DNA from: Trichomonas tenax
Lineage: Eukaryota > Parabasalia > Trichomonadida > Trichomonadidae
Assembly (NCBI GenBank): GCA_023091735.1
Contig: JALKBU010000023.1
Location: 1 to 64,000, forward strand
Reading direction: 5' to 3'
Length of the DNA: 64,000 nucleotides
Below the pieces are notes generated by a model, which made no database searches, was not told the origin of the DNA, and was given only the letters and a program-made list of their open reading frames with translations. Each line of letters opens with the position of its first letter. Position 1 is the first letter of the stretch. A program made the translations under genes and the position numbers. Below are positions 19,374-31,600 of this stretch, one piece after another.

Positions 19374-19768
19374 AGTTATTATACCTTATAGAGTTTTAGA
19401 ATTTTATTAATGTTCATAAAATTATATATTTTCAACCCACCCAAACAATATTTTATTGCAATGAATTGGATATCCAAAATTGGATAATTATCAATTGAAG
19501 CTCTAGAAATAACCTTAAATTTTGGATTCATTTCTCGTTAAATACATAGTTAGTCAAATTCAAATAGAGAAGCCTTTACTATGTGAAAATTTTTGGGCCT
19601 CTATTTCCAAAACCTTGAATTCTGTGAAAGACTATTTTGAAGATTTATAATAAAAAAGGAACATACACTAATAAAAGTGACACAAAATTTTTGTTGTCAC
19701 ATTTTGAAAAATTAAGGGGACTGACGCGGCTTTTCCCCGTTTTGAAAAATTGACGTCAAAATTTTAAA
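19374..19768. promoter_or_regulatory. Spacer with palindromic TGACA-type sites before WD40 gene
   Basis: Within the last 100 bp are AAAAGTGACA (19673-19682), an inverted TGTCAC (19695-19700), an imperfect GGGGA/TCCCC hairpin, and the perfect palindrome TTGACGTCAA about 20 bp before the ATG. TTTTGAAAAATT is repeated either side of the hairpin. The left part (19374-19670) shows no gene. Confidence 0.4.
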
Positions 19769-21223
19769 ATGCAAATTATTGAACAATACGAAGATATTCG
19801 TCGCGGAATTTCATACGAAAAGTTTTTCGATGTCGTTAAGACAAATTCTAAGGCAATGAGAGCATTCAAACAAGTGATGAAATTTACGCTTCCGTCTAAT
19901 ATTCAAACAATAACTATAAGTCCGAACGGAGAATACCTCGTTGCCGGAACTGTTGATGGAAGAATCGCTATGTGGAGTCTTCCTGAGCGAAATCCAAAAC
20001 CAAAATTTGTTGCTGCTCTTGATGTTGCAGAAATTTGCACAATACAGTTTATATCAGATAAAACTATAGTAGTTGGTGGCTGCAGTAGTGATATTTCTAT
20101 AGTAAAACTTCAAAATGAAAGAATTTTACAAAGAACTTTACGAAGACAACACATAAGAACAGTGAACGCATCAACAAAAGTCGATGATAACACATTTCTC
20201 ACATGCAGTTACGATAAAACAGTAAGAATTTTCGATAAAAGATTAGATTATAATAACAGCGTTTCAATAACATTACCTTACGAACAGAACCCAGTCAACA
20301 GGATATCACCATATATGCAACTTCGCCCACTGAAATACGGTGGTGGCAAAGATGGATTTCTTCCAACGATTGTAGATGAATCTTTGCTTTTAGATGTTAG
20401 AAAACATAAGAATGGTGAATGCTACTGTTTGACGAATCTTACTGGAACACCATACAATTACGCTGTTGGAACAGGAATGACAGAAGCCCGCGTTTTCGAT
20501 CTCAGGTCTCCTCAATATCACTACGAAGAACTTTTTGGATATTCACCAATTTATAATTATCAATATCATTATCCCGCTGTTGGACTCTCTTTTGATGACT
20601 ACGGCGAAGTTTTTGCTATATCAATACGCGGCGGAAAGATACATGCTTACGCTGCAGGTGATTTAGGACCACTTCCTTTGACATTGCATAATCTTGATGG
20701 ACGAATTCGCGGTCCGGCATCGAATATTGATCCCGACGATTTCATTAATTCATATGATGGAACACTGAATTATGCAGAGATCAATCAGTACTTAGCAAAT
20801 AACACAATCGTATTTCCTTTGCAGATTCATCCGTTCCCAGAAATCAGAAGACCGGTCACTGAATATATGCTGCATCAGAACGAAAAATCGTATCTTAGTG
20901 GAGCGATATTCTTTGGAAAAAGCATTATCACTGGCTCAGATAGTGGATCAATCATTGTTTATGATCCAGACAGCGCCGATATTACAGCAATTCTTCATCC
21001 TTCTGAAGATCCAATTACATGTATTTGCAGCACACCAAATCTATTCGGATTTGCAGCTGCTTCCAAGAATAATGTTTACTTCTATGAAATATGTCAGCCA
21101 TGCGAAGTAGATATAGAAAAATCCAAGTTGGAGATCAACAACTTAGTCCAAAGAGAACTTTCCAGACAAGGAACAACAATCTTAGATCTTCTCCACAGGA
21201 TTTGGAATTATCAAGGAATGTAA
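19769..21223 (+). CDS. WD40-repeat protein
   Basis: A 484-residue protein. After a 45-residue N-terminal region, WD40-type blades are visible: NIQTITISPNGEYLVAGTVD with MWSL, then IRTVNASTKVDDNTFLTCSY with VRIFDK, and later blades with GSDSGSIIVYDP. A long central stretch (residues about 180-360) contains conserved-looking but unusual inserts (PYMQLRPLKYGGGKDGF). I count about six to seven blades, enough for one propeller. I do not recognise an orthologue; partner-binding scaffold is the only safe role. It converges on the BAR-like gene with a 97-bp gap. Confidence 0.75.
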   Translation: MQIIEQYEDIRRGISYEKFFDVVKTNSKAMRAFKQVMKFTLPSNIQTITISPNGEYLVAGTVDGRIAMWSLPERNPKPKFVAALDVAEICTIQFISDKTIVVGGCSSDISIVKLQNERILQRTLRRQHIRTVNASTKVDDNTFLTCSYDKTVRIFDKRLDYNNSVSITLPYEQNPVNRISPYMQLRPLKYGGGKDGFLPTIVDESLLLDVRKHKNGECYCLTNLTGTPYNYAVGTGMTEARVFDLRSPQYHYEELFGYSPIYNYQYHYPAVGLSFDDYGEVFAISIRGGKIHAYAAGDLGPLPLTLHNLDGRIRGPASNIDPDDFINSYDGTLNYAEINQYLANNTIVFPLQIHPFPEIRRPVTEYMLHQNEKSYLSGAIFFGKSIITGSDSGSIIVYDPDSADITAILHPSEDPITCICSTPNLFGFAAASKNNVYFYEICQPCEVDIEKSKLEINNLVQRELSRQGTTILDLLHRIWNYQGM

Positions 21224-21320
21224 CATATATATTTAAATAAATTGTTTGTATACTATAATTATAATTAATTATAAACTTTTAAAAACAAATAAAACATTGA
21301 ACATATTAGTATGTAGTGGC

Positions 21321-21980
21321 TTAGTATTCTGTCTTCAGCTTTTTAATGCACATTCCTGCATCTTTTAGAGATGTATTTATACCGAATAAAAGTGCATTGA
21401 GAACGGCGCCAAACACATTATCTCTTCTAGAGAGAATGTTTCTAACGGTGTCATTAAATAGTCTGTCTTGCTTCTCGTAGTCGATTTGCGCTTGATTATA
21501 TTCTTCTTGATGTGAATATCCGTGATATTGCAAATTAAAGAATGCTTTGCTCAGTAAAAGCTCGGATTCACGCCTATCGTTCTTGATTTTTTCGCAATTC
21601 TTGACATCATCACGATATTGAATAAAATCAGTAAATGGTTTATTTTCATCGGTAGTTTTGAGGTATGAGGACTCGAATGAGTATAATATACTGATTGATG
21701 AAGCTTCAAATGATCCAGTTTTTTCTTCTAAACTTGGATTATTGCATTTTACTAATAATTCAATGCATCTTCCATCGGCAATGAGTACTTTTCGAATATC
21801 TGATGAGAATTTTGTCAATCTATTGTAGATTTGTTTTGTTTGATATAAAATTGTTTCAAAATCTTTGCTATTTTTGAGAAATATTTGGTTGCCATCACTT
21901 GGTTTCCCTCCTATTGCTTCTGCAGCACTTCCCATAAAAAGATTAAAACTTTTCTTCGTAGTTTCGAAAAATCCTTGCAT
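21321..21980 (-). CDS. BAR-domain-like helical protein
   Basis: A 219-residue protein with a clear ATG. It is nearly all helix: an N-terminal amphipathic stretch (MQGFFETTKKSFNLFMGS), three long helices with a charged middle, and a C-terminal FGAVLNALLFGINTSLKDAG. This length, order and the final helix resemble BAR domains, which bind and curve membranes as dimers. The similarity is structural impression only, and another three-helix coiled-coil fold would look the same. On the coding strand TTTGTCATTAAA precedes the start by about 20 bp. Confidence 0.6.
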   Translation of the reverse strand: MQGFFETTKKSFNLFMGSAAEAIGGKPSDGNQIFLKNSKDFETILYQTKQIYNRLTKFSSDIRKVLIADGRCIELLVKCNNPSLEEKTGSFEASSISILYSFESSYLKTTDENKPFTDFIQYRDDVKNCEKIKNDRRESELLLSKAFFNLQYHGYSHQEEYNQAQIDYEKQDRLFNDTVRNILSRRDNVFGAVLNALLFGINTSLKDAGMCIKKLKTEY

Positions 21981-22300
21981 TCAACAATCAAATTTAATGA
22001 CAAAATTAGTATAAACACTCTCAAAACTTCGATTTCTATCATATTATAAATCGATTTTCACATGTTTCCAAATAATATATGATTTTGAATTTTTCGTCCT
22101 TCAAATTGAAGAAAAACACTGTCAAATACATATTAAATGCATTGAGTATATAAGTTCTGCCATGATAAAAAGCTCAAATAAGCATAAACTGCATTTCAAT
22201 AAATATATCTTTTTTATCTCATTACTATTGTAATTCGACTAAATATATCTTTGTTATTATGTTTTAGAAGTGTCATTTATAAACATTTTATTCATTAAAT
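21981..22300. other. Intergenic, no gene seen
   Basis: AT-rich promoter of the BAR-like gene and 3' side of the Hsp70-like gene. No RNA or frame recognised. Confidence 0.5.
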
Positions 22301-24253
22301 TCAAACAAGAGATGAGAGTTTGATGGTGTTTTCGAGGCCAACCAATCTCCTCTTCCATTTGTTTTCATCGAATTCTATTTTATCACTCCTACTTAATGTA
22401 ATCTGTTTCTTGATTTCATCGATGAAATGTTGACATTCATTTCTTGATTTCTCGTTCTTGCATTGCTTGAGAAGTTCATTTGCCTTATTAAGGAACTGCT
22501 CTGACTTCGCTTTGAGCTCTTCGTGTGAATCTTTCACATCAAGAGATTTAGAAGAAACTTTTTCGAGGAATGAAGAAAATTCATCATATTTGGAATGTTT
22601 GATGTCAGTATCAAATTCGGTGCTTTCAAAGAACAATCTTGCATCTCTAAGTTTAGCAGACACTGATTCAATGGACATTCCTTGTGCTGTTATATATTCT
22701 GGAGCATCTTTTATAGCCCGTTCGCATTTGTTTATCGATGTTTCAAGTCTATTTCTTGAATTCATTACTTCGATAATTGTTTTATCTGATTCTTCTGATT
22801 TTGTAATATTTTCTCTGATTAAATCAACCTCTTGATCAGTAATAAGTCCATCATCAGAGTATTGAATGTTCTGTCCATCAATTAATACTGTTCCACTTTC
22901 AGAAAGATGCAACATTAAGCTGTTGTCGTGAGATTGATCAATAGATATATCGCCAATTTTCTCTCTTCCGCTGATCAGGAAGAATTCGTTCTCATTCTGA
23001 TCGAAAGAAAACTCCTTTGTGGATGGTAAATGTGAGTTCTTTGGGAATACAATTGATGAAGATGGTTCAATTGTTATTTCAAAGTCTGCTGAATCACTTA
23101 AATTGACATTTGCCATCATTTCTGTCAAGTAACCGCATCCGAGTGCAACGCATTCTTCGGAGTCAGATTTTGCCTGCAATCCTGTATAGTTTTCAACTGT
23201 CTTCCTGAATAAAGGAACAAGAGAGTTGCCGCCAAACAAATCAACAAATGATATTTCGTTTTTGCTGACGTTTGCTTCGCTGAGAAGATTTTCAATTGTT
23301 AATGAGATTGAATCAACCGAATCTTTGATAATTTCAACAAATTCGTCTCTCGTGAAGTTAAACTTGATATCTCGTTCTCCACTCATTGAACTGAATTCAA
23401 AGGAGCAGACCTGGTTAACAGTGAGATTCTCCTTCAGTTTATTGACTGCATTTAAGAATCTCTTTGATGTTCTTTTAGACTTTTCGATATCAACTTTGTA
23501 TTTGTTTAATGCAATCTCTTTCAGGTATTGATACAACTGATCTGTGAGTTTGGCGCCAGTCACAAACTTGTTAACTTTCGATCCAATGACATTAACAGTT
23601 CCATATTTGATCCTAATTAAGGAAACTGCTGTTTGCGATTTTCCGCTGTCGATGAAAATCGCGGTTTGTGATTTATCATTTGGACCTGGTAATTTGTCTT
23701 TGTTCATCGTTACGTAGTTTACGGCTGCAGCTGCTGTTGAGCTTACAAGTCTTGAAGCTGTGATATTCGCGATCTGAAGTGTTGAAATGAGTCTTTGTCT
23801 TCTTGCTGGTGACCAATTTGGGGGAACTGAAACCACAACATCGCATGTTTTGTGAGTTCCTTTATCGAGTAACTTTGAGAAAATAAATGCAATTATTTCT
23901 TCAACGTTGATTATTCTATCTTCTGATTCGACTTTAATGCATGTATATCCATTGTTGAGTTTAACCATTTCGTATTTAACTCTCTCTTCTAAGTCAATTC
24001 TTTCATCCGAATTATATTTTAGTCCAATTAATGATTTAATGTCTGTTACTGTATCGGAAATGTATTGAAGTTCATTGTTCTTTGCAATATCACCGTATTC
24101 ACGAACCCCATTCGCGAAAGAAACGTAAGATGGAGTTCTTCGTCCACTTCTTGAAGAAAGGACTTCGCAGTGCGATCCTTTAGGCACTGAGACAATAATG
24201 TTATCATCGCCTATATCAATTCCGTACTGGTTATGTCTTAACAAGAGTTCCAT
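22301..24253 (-). CDS. Divergent Hsp70 superfamily protein, Hsp110/Grp170-like
   Basis: A 650-residue protein. The nucleotide-binding domain covers about residues 10-400: GIDIGDDN (11-18) replaces the usual DLGTT loop, RTPSYVSFANGVREYGD is the following segment, VSVPPNWS (141-148) corresponds to the TVPAYF strand, FIDSGKSQT (200-208) replaces DLGGGT, and VDLFGGNSLVP replaces LVGGSTRIP. The changes at both phosphate loops are like those in Hsp110-type proteins. A beta domain follows, then a helical lid with a coiled-coil-like stretch to the end. Such proteins act as nucleotide exchange factors for canonical Hsp70 and as holdases. I see no signal peptide, so a cytosolic role is preferred. ATP hydrolysis is doubtful. 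A GGCCGACC-centred hairpin and TTTTCATTA lie just before the ATG. Confidence 0.85.
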   Translation of the reverse strand: MELLLRHNQYGIDIGDDNIIVSVPKGSHCEVLSSRSGRRTPSYVSFANGVREYGDIAKNNELQYISDTVTDIKSLIGLKYNSDERIDLEERVKYEMVKLNNGYTCIKVESEDRIINVEEIIAFIFSKLLDKGTHKTCDVVVSVPPNWSPARRQRLISTLQIANITASRLVSSTAAAAVNYVTMNKDKLPGPNDKSQTAIFIDSGKSQTAVSLIRIKYGTVNVIGSKVNKFVTGAKLTDQLYQYLKEIALNKYKVDIEKSKRTSKRFLNAVNKLKENLTVNQVCSFEFSSMSGERDIKFNFTRDEFVEIIKDSVDSISLTIENLLSEANVSKNEISFVDLFGGNSLVPLFRKTVENYTGLQAKSDSEECVALGCGYLTEMMANVNLSDSADFEITIEPSSSIVFPKNSHLPSTKEFSFDQNENEFFLISGREKIGDISIDQSHDNSLMLHLSESGTVLIDGQNIQYSDDGLITDQEVDLIRENITKSEESDKTIIEVMNSRNRLETSINKCERAIKDAPEYITAQGMSIESVSAKLRDARLFFESTEFDTDIKHSKYDEFSSFLEKVSSKSLDVKDSHEELKAKSEQFLNKANELLKQCKNEKSRNECQHFIDEIKKQITLSRSDKIEFDENKWKRRLVGLENTIKLSSLV

Positions 24254-24505
24254 GATTTTAATGAAAAGTGGTCGGCCACTTATATTGTCAATCTAAAATT
24301 TTATATTGGAAAACGTTTTTATTCGATTTTTCCCTGCACATAGGAATATAGTGTCCCTTTGGATTCATTTGCATAAATTGGTTTAATTAATTTTTTAATT
24401 TATGACTAAAAATTGATCAAAATTAAATAAATTTTTGGAATAATAAAGTATTAAACTCATAATCAATATTATAGCATAACGGCTGTTTTATATTAAACTT
24501 GAGTG
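24254..24505. other. Intergenic, AT-rich
   Basis: Promoter of the Hsp70-like gene at the left. AAGTGGCCGACCACTT-like hairpin at about 24266-24281. No gene. Confidence 0.4.
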
Positions 24506-25540
24506 TTATCTCATCATTCTTTTTGGAATTAATTGATTCAATTCGATATAATTAATAAAACATGTGTTTCTTTCACAGTCTTTGTCAATATTTTCGGTCC
24601 AGGGTTCAATGTTTTCTGTTTCTTTTGGAGTTGTGCATATAAATGTTAGTTTTAGATCAAGCCATTGGGTTTTCTTTGAATTTGTATTTATAGATCCACC
24701 AGTGCTTAATGAACCTAGTGAAATCCAATCCGTATAACATCGTAGGATGTCAATCGTCCCGTATTCAAATGTTCAAAGCAAATAATCAGCGTCATTGTCT
24801 AAGAAATTACAATCTTCTATTGTTAGTTGAACACCTGATACTGTAACAATTCTAAATGGCGAATTTTTTGCTGTTATATTTAGGATAAGGCATCGCTGAA
24901 TATGAAAATTTAGATTACTGCGATAGAAGTATAGAGGGTTATTAGAAGAACTGCAGTTAAAGAAATTGGAATATGAGATATGTGAAAGACTAGATGATGA
25001 GAAAAATTGACAACAAGAACCAGAAATACATTGGAACAATAGATATTTGTTACACCTTTGCTATGAAAAAGGATACCATTTCCTTTATTTGGAACTCCAC
25101 ACGAAAAAATTAGTGAATTATTGACGAAGTTTTTTGTCTCTGTTGATGATGCAACAATCCAAGAATGATGACCAGACTGTTCAGTCGTTGAACAGCCAGA
25201 GGCAGTTATGCAATTTTGACAACATTGTCCTGACTGAGACTTAACATTTCCTTGTATGCAATTTTCGAAATTAAAATCCTCAACCAGTATTTTAATCCAT
25301 GGCTGCGATGATGAAAACAATAACAGCCTTTCGTTTTGAACGTCTTTGAATTTAGCATCGAAAATGTAAAAATTATCCGAACGAGCATCTGAGATAGTGG
25401 TTGGTGGTGGAGAGGGGTCTTCATAGAAATCTGTCCATTCATTATTGATGCATGGCGTGGTATCAAAGATATCTAAATTTTGGCAGAAACTATCAGAAAT
25501 AAAATCCGTTTTTAACCTTTCTATTTCAATTATAGCCTTA
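24506..25540 (-). pseudogene. Beta-helix (Pmp-like) surface protein, decayed
   Basis: Read from right to left, the fragments are CINNEWTDFYEDPSPPPTT, a frame change near 25340, then FSSSQPWIKILVEDFNFENC and SWIVASSTETKNFVNNSLIF, another change near 25045, then CCQFFSSSSLSHISYSNFFN and LTIEDCNFLDNDADYLL. An in-frame TGA lies at 24773-24775, after which the frame continues to a TAA at 24506 through STGGSINTNSKKTQWLD and TPKETENIEPWTENIDKD. Repeats of short strands with N, C, F and S are the pattern of the large trichomonad Pmp-like parallel beta-helix surface family. No membrane segment or signal peptide is left. It is a degraded, incomplete copy with at least two shifts and one nonsense codon, next to the intact VPS13 gene. 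Confidence 0.7.
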
Positions 25541-25648
25541 AATATAATTGAAATAATTTGAATGGAGTTGAAAACTTGACTTTACGTGGCAAAAATAAAT
25601 AACCTTGGTTTATTAAGGGCCTTCTAAAAATAAGCAGTGTCCTGGAAA

Positions 25649-28600
25649 ATGATTCGAGGGATTGTTTCGCGAACAATCACCGCGATTTTAGACGAATTCA
25701 TGAAGCCCGTCAAATCCAGTCAGATGAAGATGGAGCTGATAAAGGGAGTGACGGAGCTCCGAAATCTCGAACTGCAAGAAAAAGCTTTCGAAAAAGTTGG
25801 AATTCCAATTTTGGTCGAGCAAGGACTCATTGGGAAGCTGATATTGAACTTTCCATGGACCAAACTCGAGTCCAGTCCAACCGTTGCGCAAGTTGAAGAT
25901 GTTTATCTCGCATTAAAATTTGATTGGGATTTTGTCATAAATACAAGCGGAGAGATGACGAGTCAGAAACTTCGAACTAACAACGACAGTAATAAACAAA
26001 ATAACAGCATAAAATCAGCACTTGGCTTTCTCGATAAATTCGCCGATAATTTATATGTTTCTGTGAAGAATGTTTACGTTTCACTTACTATACAATACGA
26101 CTCTGGATCTGTAAACGTGGGATTCGTGATGCCAGAGTTTAAAATCGAATCATCTGATCAAATGAAATTAGGAGATCGCTCATTTTTCTCGAAAGTTGTA
26201 TCAATGATTGGAATGTACATGTTTATGGATGCGAATGTACAAAATGTTATTATATCTTCCCCTGAACAATTCAAAGAATTATTCGAGAAATCCAAGCATT
26301 CTGTAATTTTCGACTATCCATTCATGGAAATCTTTTATTCACACTATAGAGACACACTTACACCTATTATGAACTCGATTGAAGGAAATTTGAATGAATT
26401 TTCAATTCAATTTACGCAAGAACAAATTAAAATGCTCTCACAGATATCAGTATATGCATCAAAAGCCGCTCTTAGACGTAAATACGTAGAATGCAATCGT
26501 CCACAGGATGATAATGAAGAAAAAATGTTTTATTATATAATGCGATGCTCAACATTGAAAACTGGACATAAGCATTTCTCTGTGCCCACTGCACTTGAAT
26601 TTCTTAAGAACAGAAAGCAATATTACAAGCTATATTCTAAAAATCTTGACGGACAAAATATTTTCTCGAGAAAAAGTGCAAAAAAATTCGACGCTTTTAT
26701 CGCAGGACTTTCGAAGCCAGCGAAAGCTTTATTGCTACAATACGCAAAAGCGATGCGCAAAGTTGATATGTCAGAAAAGATTAACAGACTCTCTGAGGAA
26801 GAGAAACGAGAATTAGAGAAACAAAGTGAAAGTTTCATGTCAACATTGAAATCATTCCAAATGTTCGGAATCATCAATAAATTCAACATTTCATTGTTAA
26901 ATAACGATATGAGTGAGTTCGCGAGATTCGATTTGGAAAACTTCAGCGTCCGTGGCTTTATCAGTGATGTTTTGCAGCAATATTCAGTTACTTTACAAGA
27001 TATGGCAGTGAAAGTAAATAACTTCGACTTTATGACAGCAGCAAGAAAAACTTCAACATGGATGACTCTCACTTTAACATATGGACAAGACCTTGCAAAT
27101 ATACAAGGAAATGCCGGGCAGCTTGTTTTCAATCTGGATGTATTAATAGATTTTATTAGATATCTCGATGGAAATGTCTTCAAATTTACTCTCGTTGGCT
27201 TCGATATCGCTCCTTTCTTAAATAAGATATATAAATTGAAGAAATGGGACATGACATTTGATATGGATGCTATCTCAGTCCAGTTGAAGAAGCTAATTGT
27301 TGAATTAAATCTGCATTTAATGAATGATGACAAACAGAAAAGCCGCAAAGATGAAGATGTTTATGTTTATAATTTATCAACGTTATCCATCAAAAATGAT
27401 GACAAATATCTTATGGAATCAATGAAAGCATCATTCACGTTTAAGTCAACAATGACAAAAGATTATATTTCATCTGATTTTTTAATGAACATTGATGATT
27501 TGATAGTTTCAATTGATCAAAATATTATTGAGTTTGTATTTGAATATGCAGATCAAGTTGCTGATGCTTTACATCAGCTACCAATGGAAAAGACACTCAA
27601 GGAGAATCTTCTCGAACTTCTCGTAAAGAACAACAAAGAATTCAGACTTTGTTTACCAAAATACAGATTCGTTGTCTTCAACATCAAAAATAACCTTAAA
27701 AATTTTATGAAATCATTTGTACGTGAATTATTCAATCCGAAGCAGATGGAATTGGAGATTTCAGATTTAGATTTATGCGAAATATTCATAATAGATAATT
27801 TTGTCATTAATATGAACGAAGAGAAAATGAAGATAAATATGGGTAAAATGCAACTTACTGCATATTCGTTTATTCTCGATTTCATTCCAGAACCGGTTAA
27901 AAAGCAATTGACAATCAATATTGAAGAAGGAATCAAATCGCAACTTTCTCGTTCACAAGATAACATTAGATTAGAGCCTACGACTTCTAATTCACAAGAT
28001 AATTTTCAAGTCGAAACTGCTGCTGCTCGTTCTCATAAATCCGAAAGAAGATCTTCGAGGTCTTCCGGATCAATGTCTGCAGAAAGCGTCAAAGCGATTT
28101 TAGAATCAAACGCTCAATCACAAGTGGATTCTAAATTAGTTTCATTTGATTTATCATTCATGCCGCCAATTGAAATTAACATTCAGCAATTCCTTCTTTC
28201 ATGGAAGAATAATGAGAATAACGCGGTTTTCTTTGATATGTTGATTTCTGATATTAACCTTAACATTGTTCCAAAGAAAATGCTTTTCTCGTTGGCTTTG
28301 CCTTGCTTTAGGATCATTGCTAATGGGACAGATAGTTTTAACATATCAAAGACAAATGTTTTTGCCGCTTTATCGGATGTCGATAGTATTTGGAATATTC
28401 AAAATCAAGATGATATTTATAAATTCAATTTTGACACTCCAGATTTTCACGTTCTTGAAAAAATAACTTTGTTCCTTTCTGTTGAAAGCGTTGAATTTTA
28501 CTATGATCATCAAACAACAAAGACATATGTTTCCTATCTCAATGAATTAATGCCAAGTCTGGAAAAGTTCATTCCTACAGAAATCGAAGTTCAAAATGTT

Positions 28601-31600
28601 TTGCCTATCGATGTAAGAATGAATTTGGGTAAATTTGCAGCAAGCATTAAAGATATGGAATTTGGTATTGAAACTAATTCATTGCAATTCTCAATGCACA
28701 ACAAACAGATCAATGCATTACTCAAAGGTTTCCAAATCAATCAAAAGAAAATCAAGCCAAGCATTGTCAAACATTCTGAAGATTATTTACTCAAAATCTC
28801 AATGGAAAACAATACACCTTCTGTTTATTTGAATGATCTAACATTCACTCTTCATCCAGCAGTATTCACTCCGCTTTTAGTTTATTTTTGGAGAACTCCT
28901 TTCTGGAAAGTTTCACTTCCGAAAGTTAAAACGAATATCAAAATACCACAACCTGAATTTTCCTTGCAAACGAGCAAAATCCATTTATTGCTGCCACAGC
29001 AAATAGACATGGGTATGACTGATGAAGTTTTGAGCGTTTATTTATCAGCAGAAGTCAAATCTTTGAGTGGAACAATTCATTGTAAAGCGAATATTGGTGA
29101 TGTTCGATTTGTTTCGCTTGTCAAGAACTTCGAATTTCCTCAAGTCATTGATCACTTATCATGCTTCTTAGATATCTATCAGCGGCTTAAAGGAAAGAAG
29201 AGGCACTCAACAATGAAGCTAGAAAGAGGCTCTAAACCAGATAGAATTGTTGGCGTCAAAACATTCAGTTTTGGAATTGACCACGATGTTGTTTTCAGTC
29301 TTTCACCTGAAGATGCTTATGGCTTTTACTCTATATTGAAGGATTGGCTTGCAGTTCAGCTTCCAGCGATGAATTTGCAAATGTCTTCTCCATCAACTCC
29401 TCCTTGTTTATTCATGACAACGAAAAACATCAAACTTCAATTCTGCCAATCGAATAAGAATTCATCGAAAGAACATCCAAGTCTATTGGTTGTGATTCCT
29501 CCTATAGACATTGCTGCATCGAACATTGAAGGAAGAACGAACTTTGTTGCACAAACGCAATTTAGTTTGGAGCATTTCAACAGCTGTACAGGAAATTTGG
29601 ACTCTGTGATTGATACAACTGAATTTATTGTTTCATATACTAACACCGGTGATAGAGTTGACTTGGTTTCGCTCATTGACAAACCTCTTTCGATCTCTCT
29701 TTCATATCATCTATTAAGCGAAGTCATGACACTGTTGGCTGCTTCTGTTGAACCAAGACATTCACACAGCATTGTCCAGAACCCTAATTTCTGGCTTCAC
29801 TCAACGTGCTTCGATGAAATCATCGTTTCTGTCACTGGTGTATCAACGTTATTCCTTTTCCCGGGTGATTTGATTCCTGCTTTCTTCATAGAATCAAATT
29901 CATCAATTATTGTTTCTATTAATGGAAGATCAACGAAATTCCGTCCAACGGATATTTTGTATCCTGTTCACTTATCAGACAATGTTGTTATTGCAAAGCA
30001 CCCATATAACGGAGGAATGATGCTCGAATTCGCAACAAAATACTCCATTTGCAATGAATTATCATTCGATTTATATATCTATGTGAGAGCGAAGAGTGGA
30101 TTCGTTTTCTTGTGTGTTCTTCCAAAGAAAGAGATCAGATCACTTCTCCCATACACAGGAGCATACTTCTTCGCTTCAAGTAAGGAGATGCCGAGCACGA
30201 AACCTCATTTAGTAACGCTTGGGCCCGAAGAGAATGTTTCGAAGTGCGAAGTTTTCACAACAGAAAATTATGTTCCATGTATTATATCAAAGAAGAAATC
30301 TGATATATTTGGTTTTGATATTTTAACAATCACTGAAGAATTCACGCTCAAGAACCTCGTTCCATATGCAATGCATTACAACATCAATGGAAAGAAGTTC
30401 TTGGCAATGTATGGAGAAACAATTCCAATTCCTTTGTTTGGAAATCCTTCATATGTTTCCATTTCTGTTTCATATGATGACACTCATTATCCATCAGGAG
30501 GATGGCTATATTTCAACAGAACTGAAACGCAATTCTTCCCTGCGTATGTCTGCAAGGACGTCACGTTAAGTGTCGTTGTTGAAGATCACACAGTAATAAT
30601 CTTTTCTCCAGCTGTTATTTTCAATTCGACATCGAATATATTGAAGTTCGAAGATGATGTTGTACATCCAGGAAGCTTCACTCTATGGGCGCAAAAGTCT
30701 ATGTCAAAGATTCCTGTCGAAATTCCGGATAGAACAGTTAAAATCAACGGAATTATCGATCCAACGATTCCTGGTGCTCGTGAAGAATTTTTCGCTAAGA
30801 ACTCAAGCAACGCATTATTCACTCCGCTCAGATATCAAAGCGAGAGACAGAGCGGAGATTTCAATCGCACAATAGCAATAACAATCACAGATGGTCTTCG
30901 TGTAGATAATAAACTTGATTATGGAATTGCTCTTGTTCCTGCTTGCGAAGAAAGTTTAGCAATCGATCCGATGAATTTTTTCATTCCAAACAACACAATG
31001 AAGATCATGAAACTTATCTCCAAGGATAAGAAATATAATCTCAGGATCTCTGGTGATCCAAATGAACGCTCAATTATTCTCAATAAACCACTCCCGAAGA
31101 CAGTTTTCAGGATGATGAGAGATGGAAAAGTCAAATTTATTGAAATAGAAGTTAAAGATGAAGTAACATCGATTTTTGTTACACTTAGAAAAGTCCTTCA
31201 AAGTCGTTATATCATTTCAAATGATCTTAGTTTCCCAATATCATTCTATCACGTACACGAAAACGAGAAAGTTAATGTTGGACCGAATTCCTTTGAAGAT
31301 TTCGCATTCGAAGAACCATTTGGACCGAAACAAATTGTTTTCGTCATTCAAGAAACTAATTTCTATATTTCTCTCGAAGACAACACAAGAATTATCACTC
31401 TCAACAGAGTTTTCAATCATCACAAAGTCAGCGTCTCCATTAAATACGTTAAAGGACAGTGCATAATTTCTTTAGTCAAAGAACGCCCTGAGATTGAACA
31501 TAACAACAAAATCGCAAGATTTGAGTTCGCTATTCAGTCCATTTATCTCTCTATTCTTGATGAACTCTTCCGCGAACTTATTTGCGCAAGTTTCAATTCC

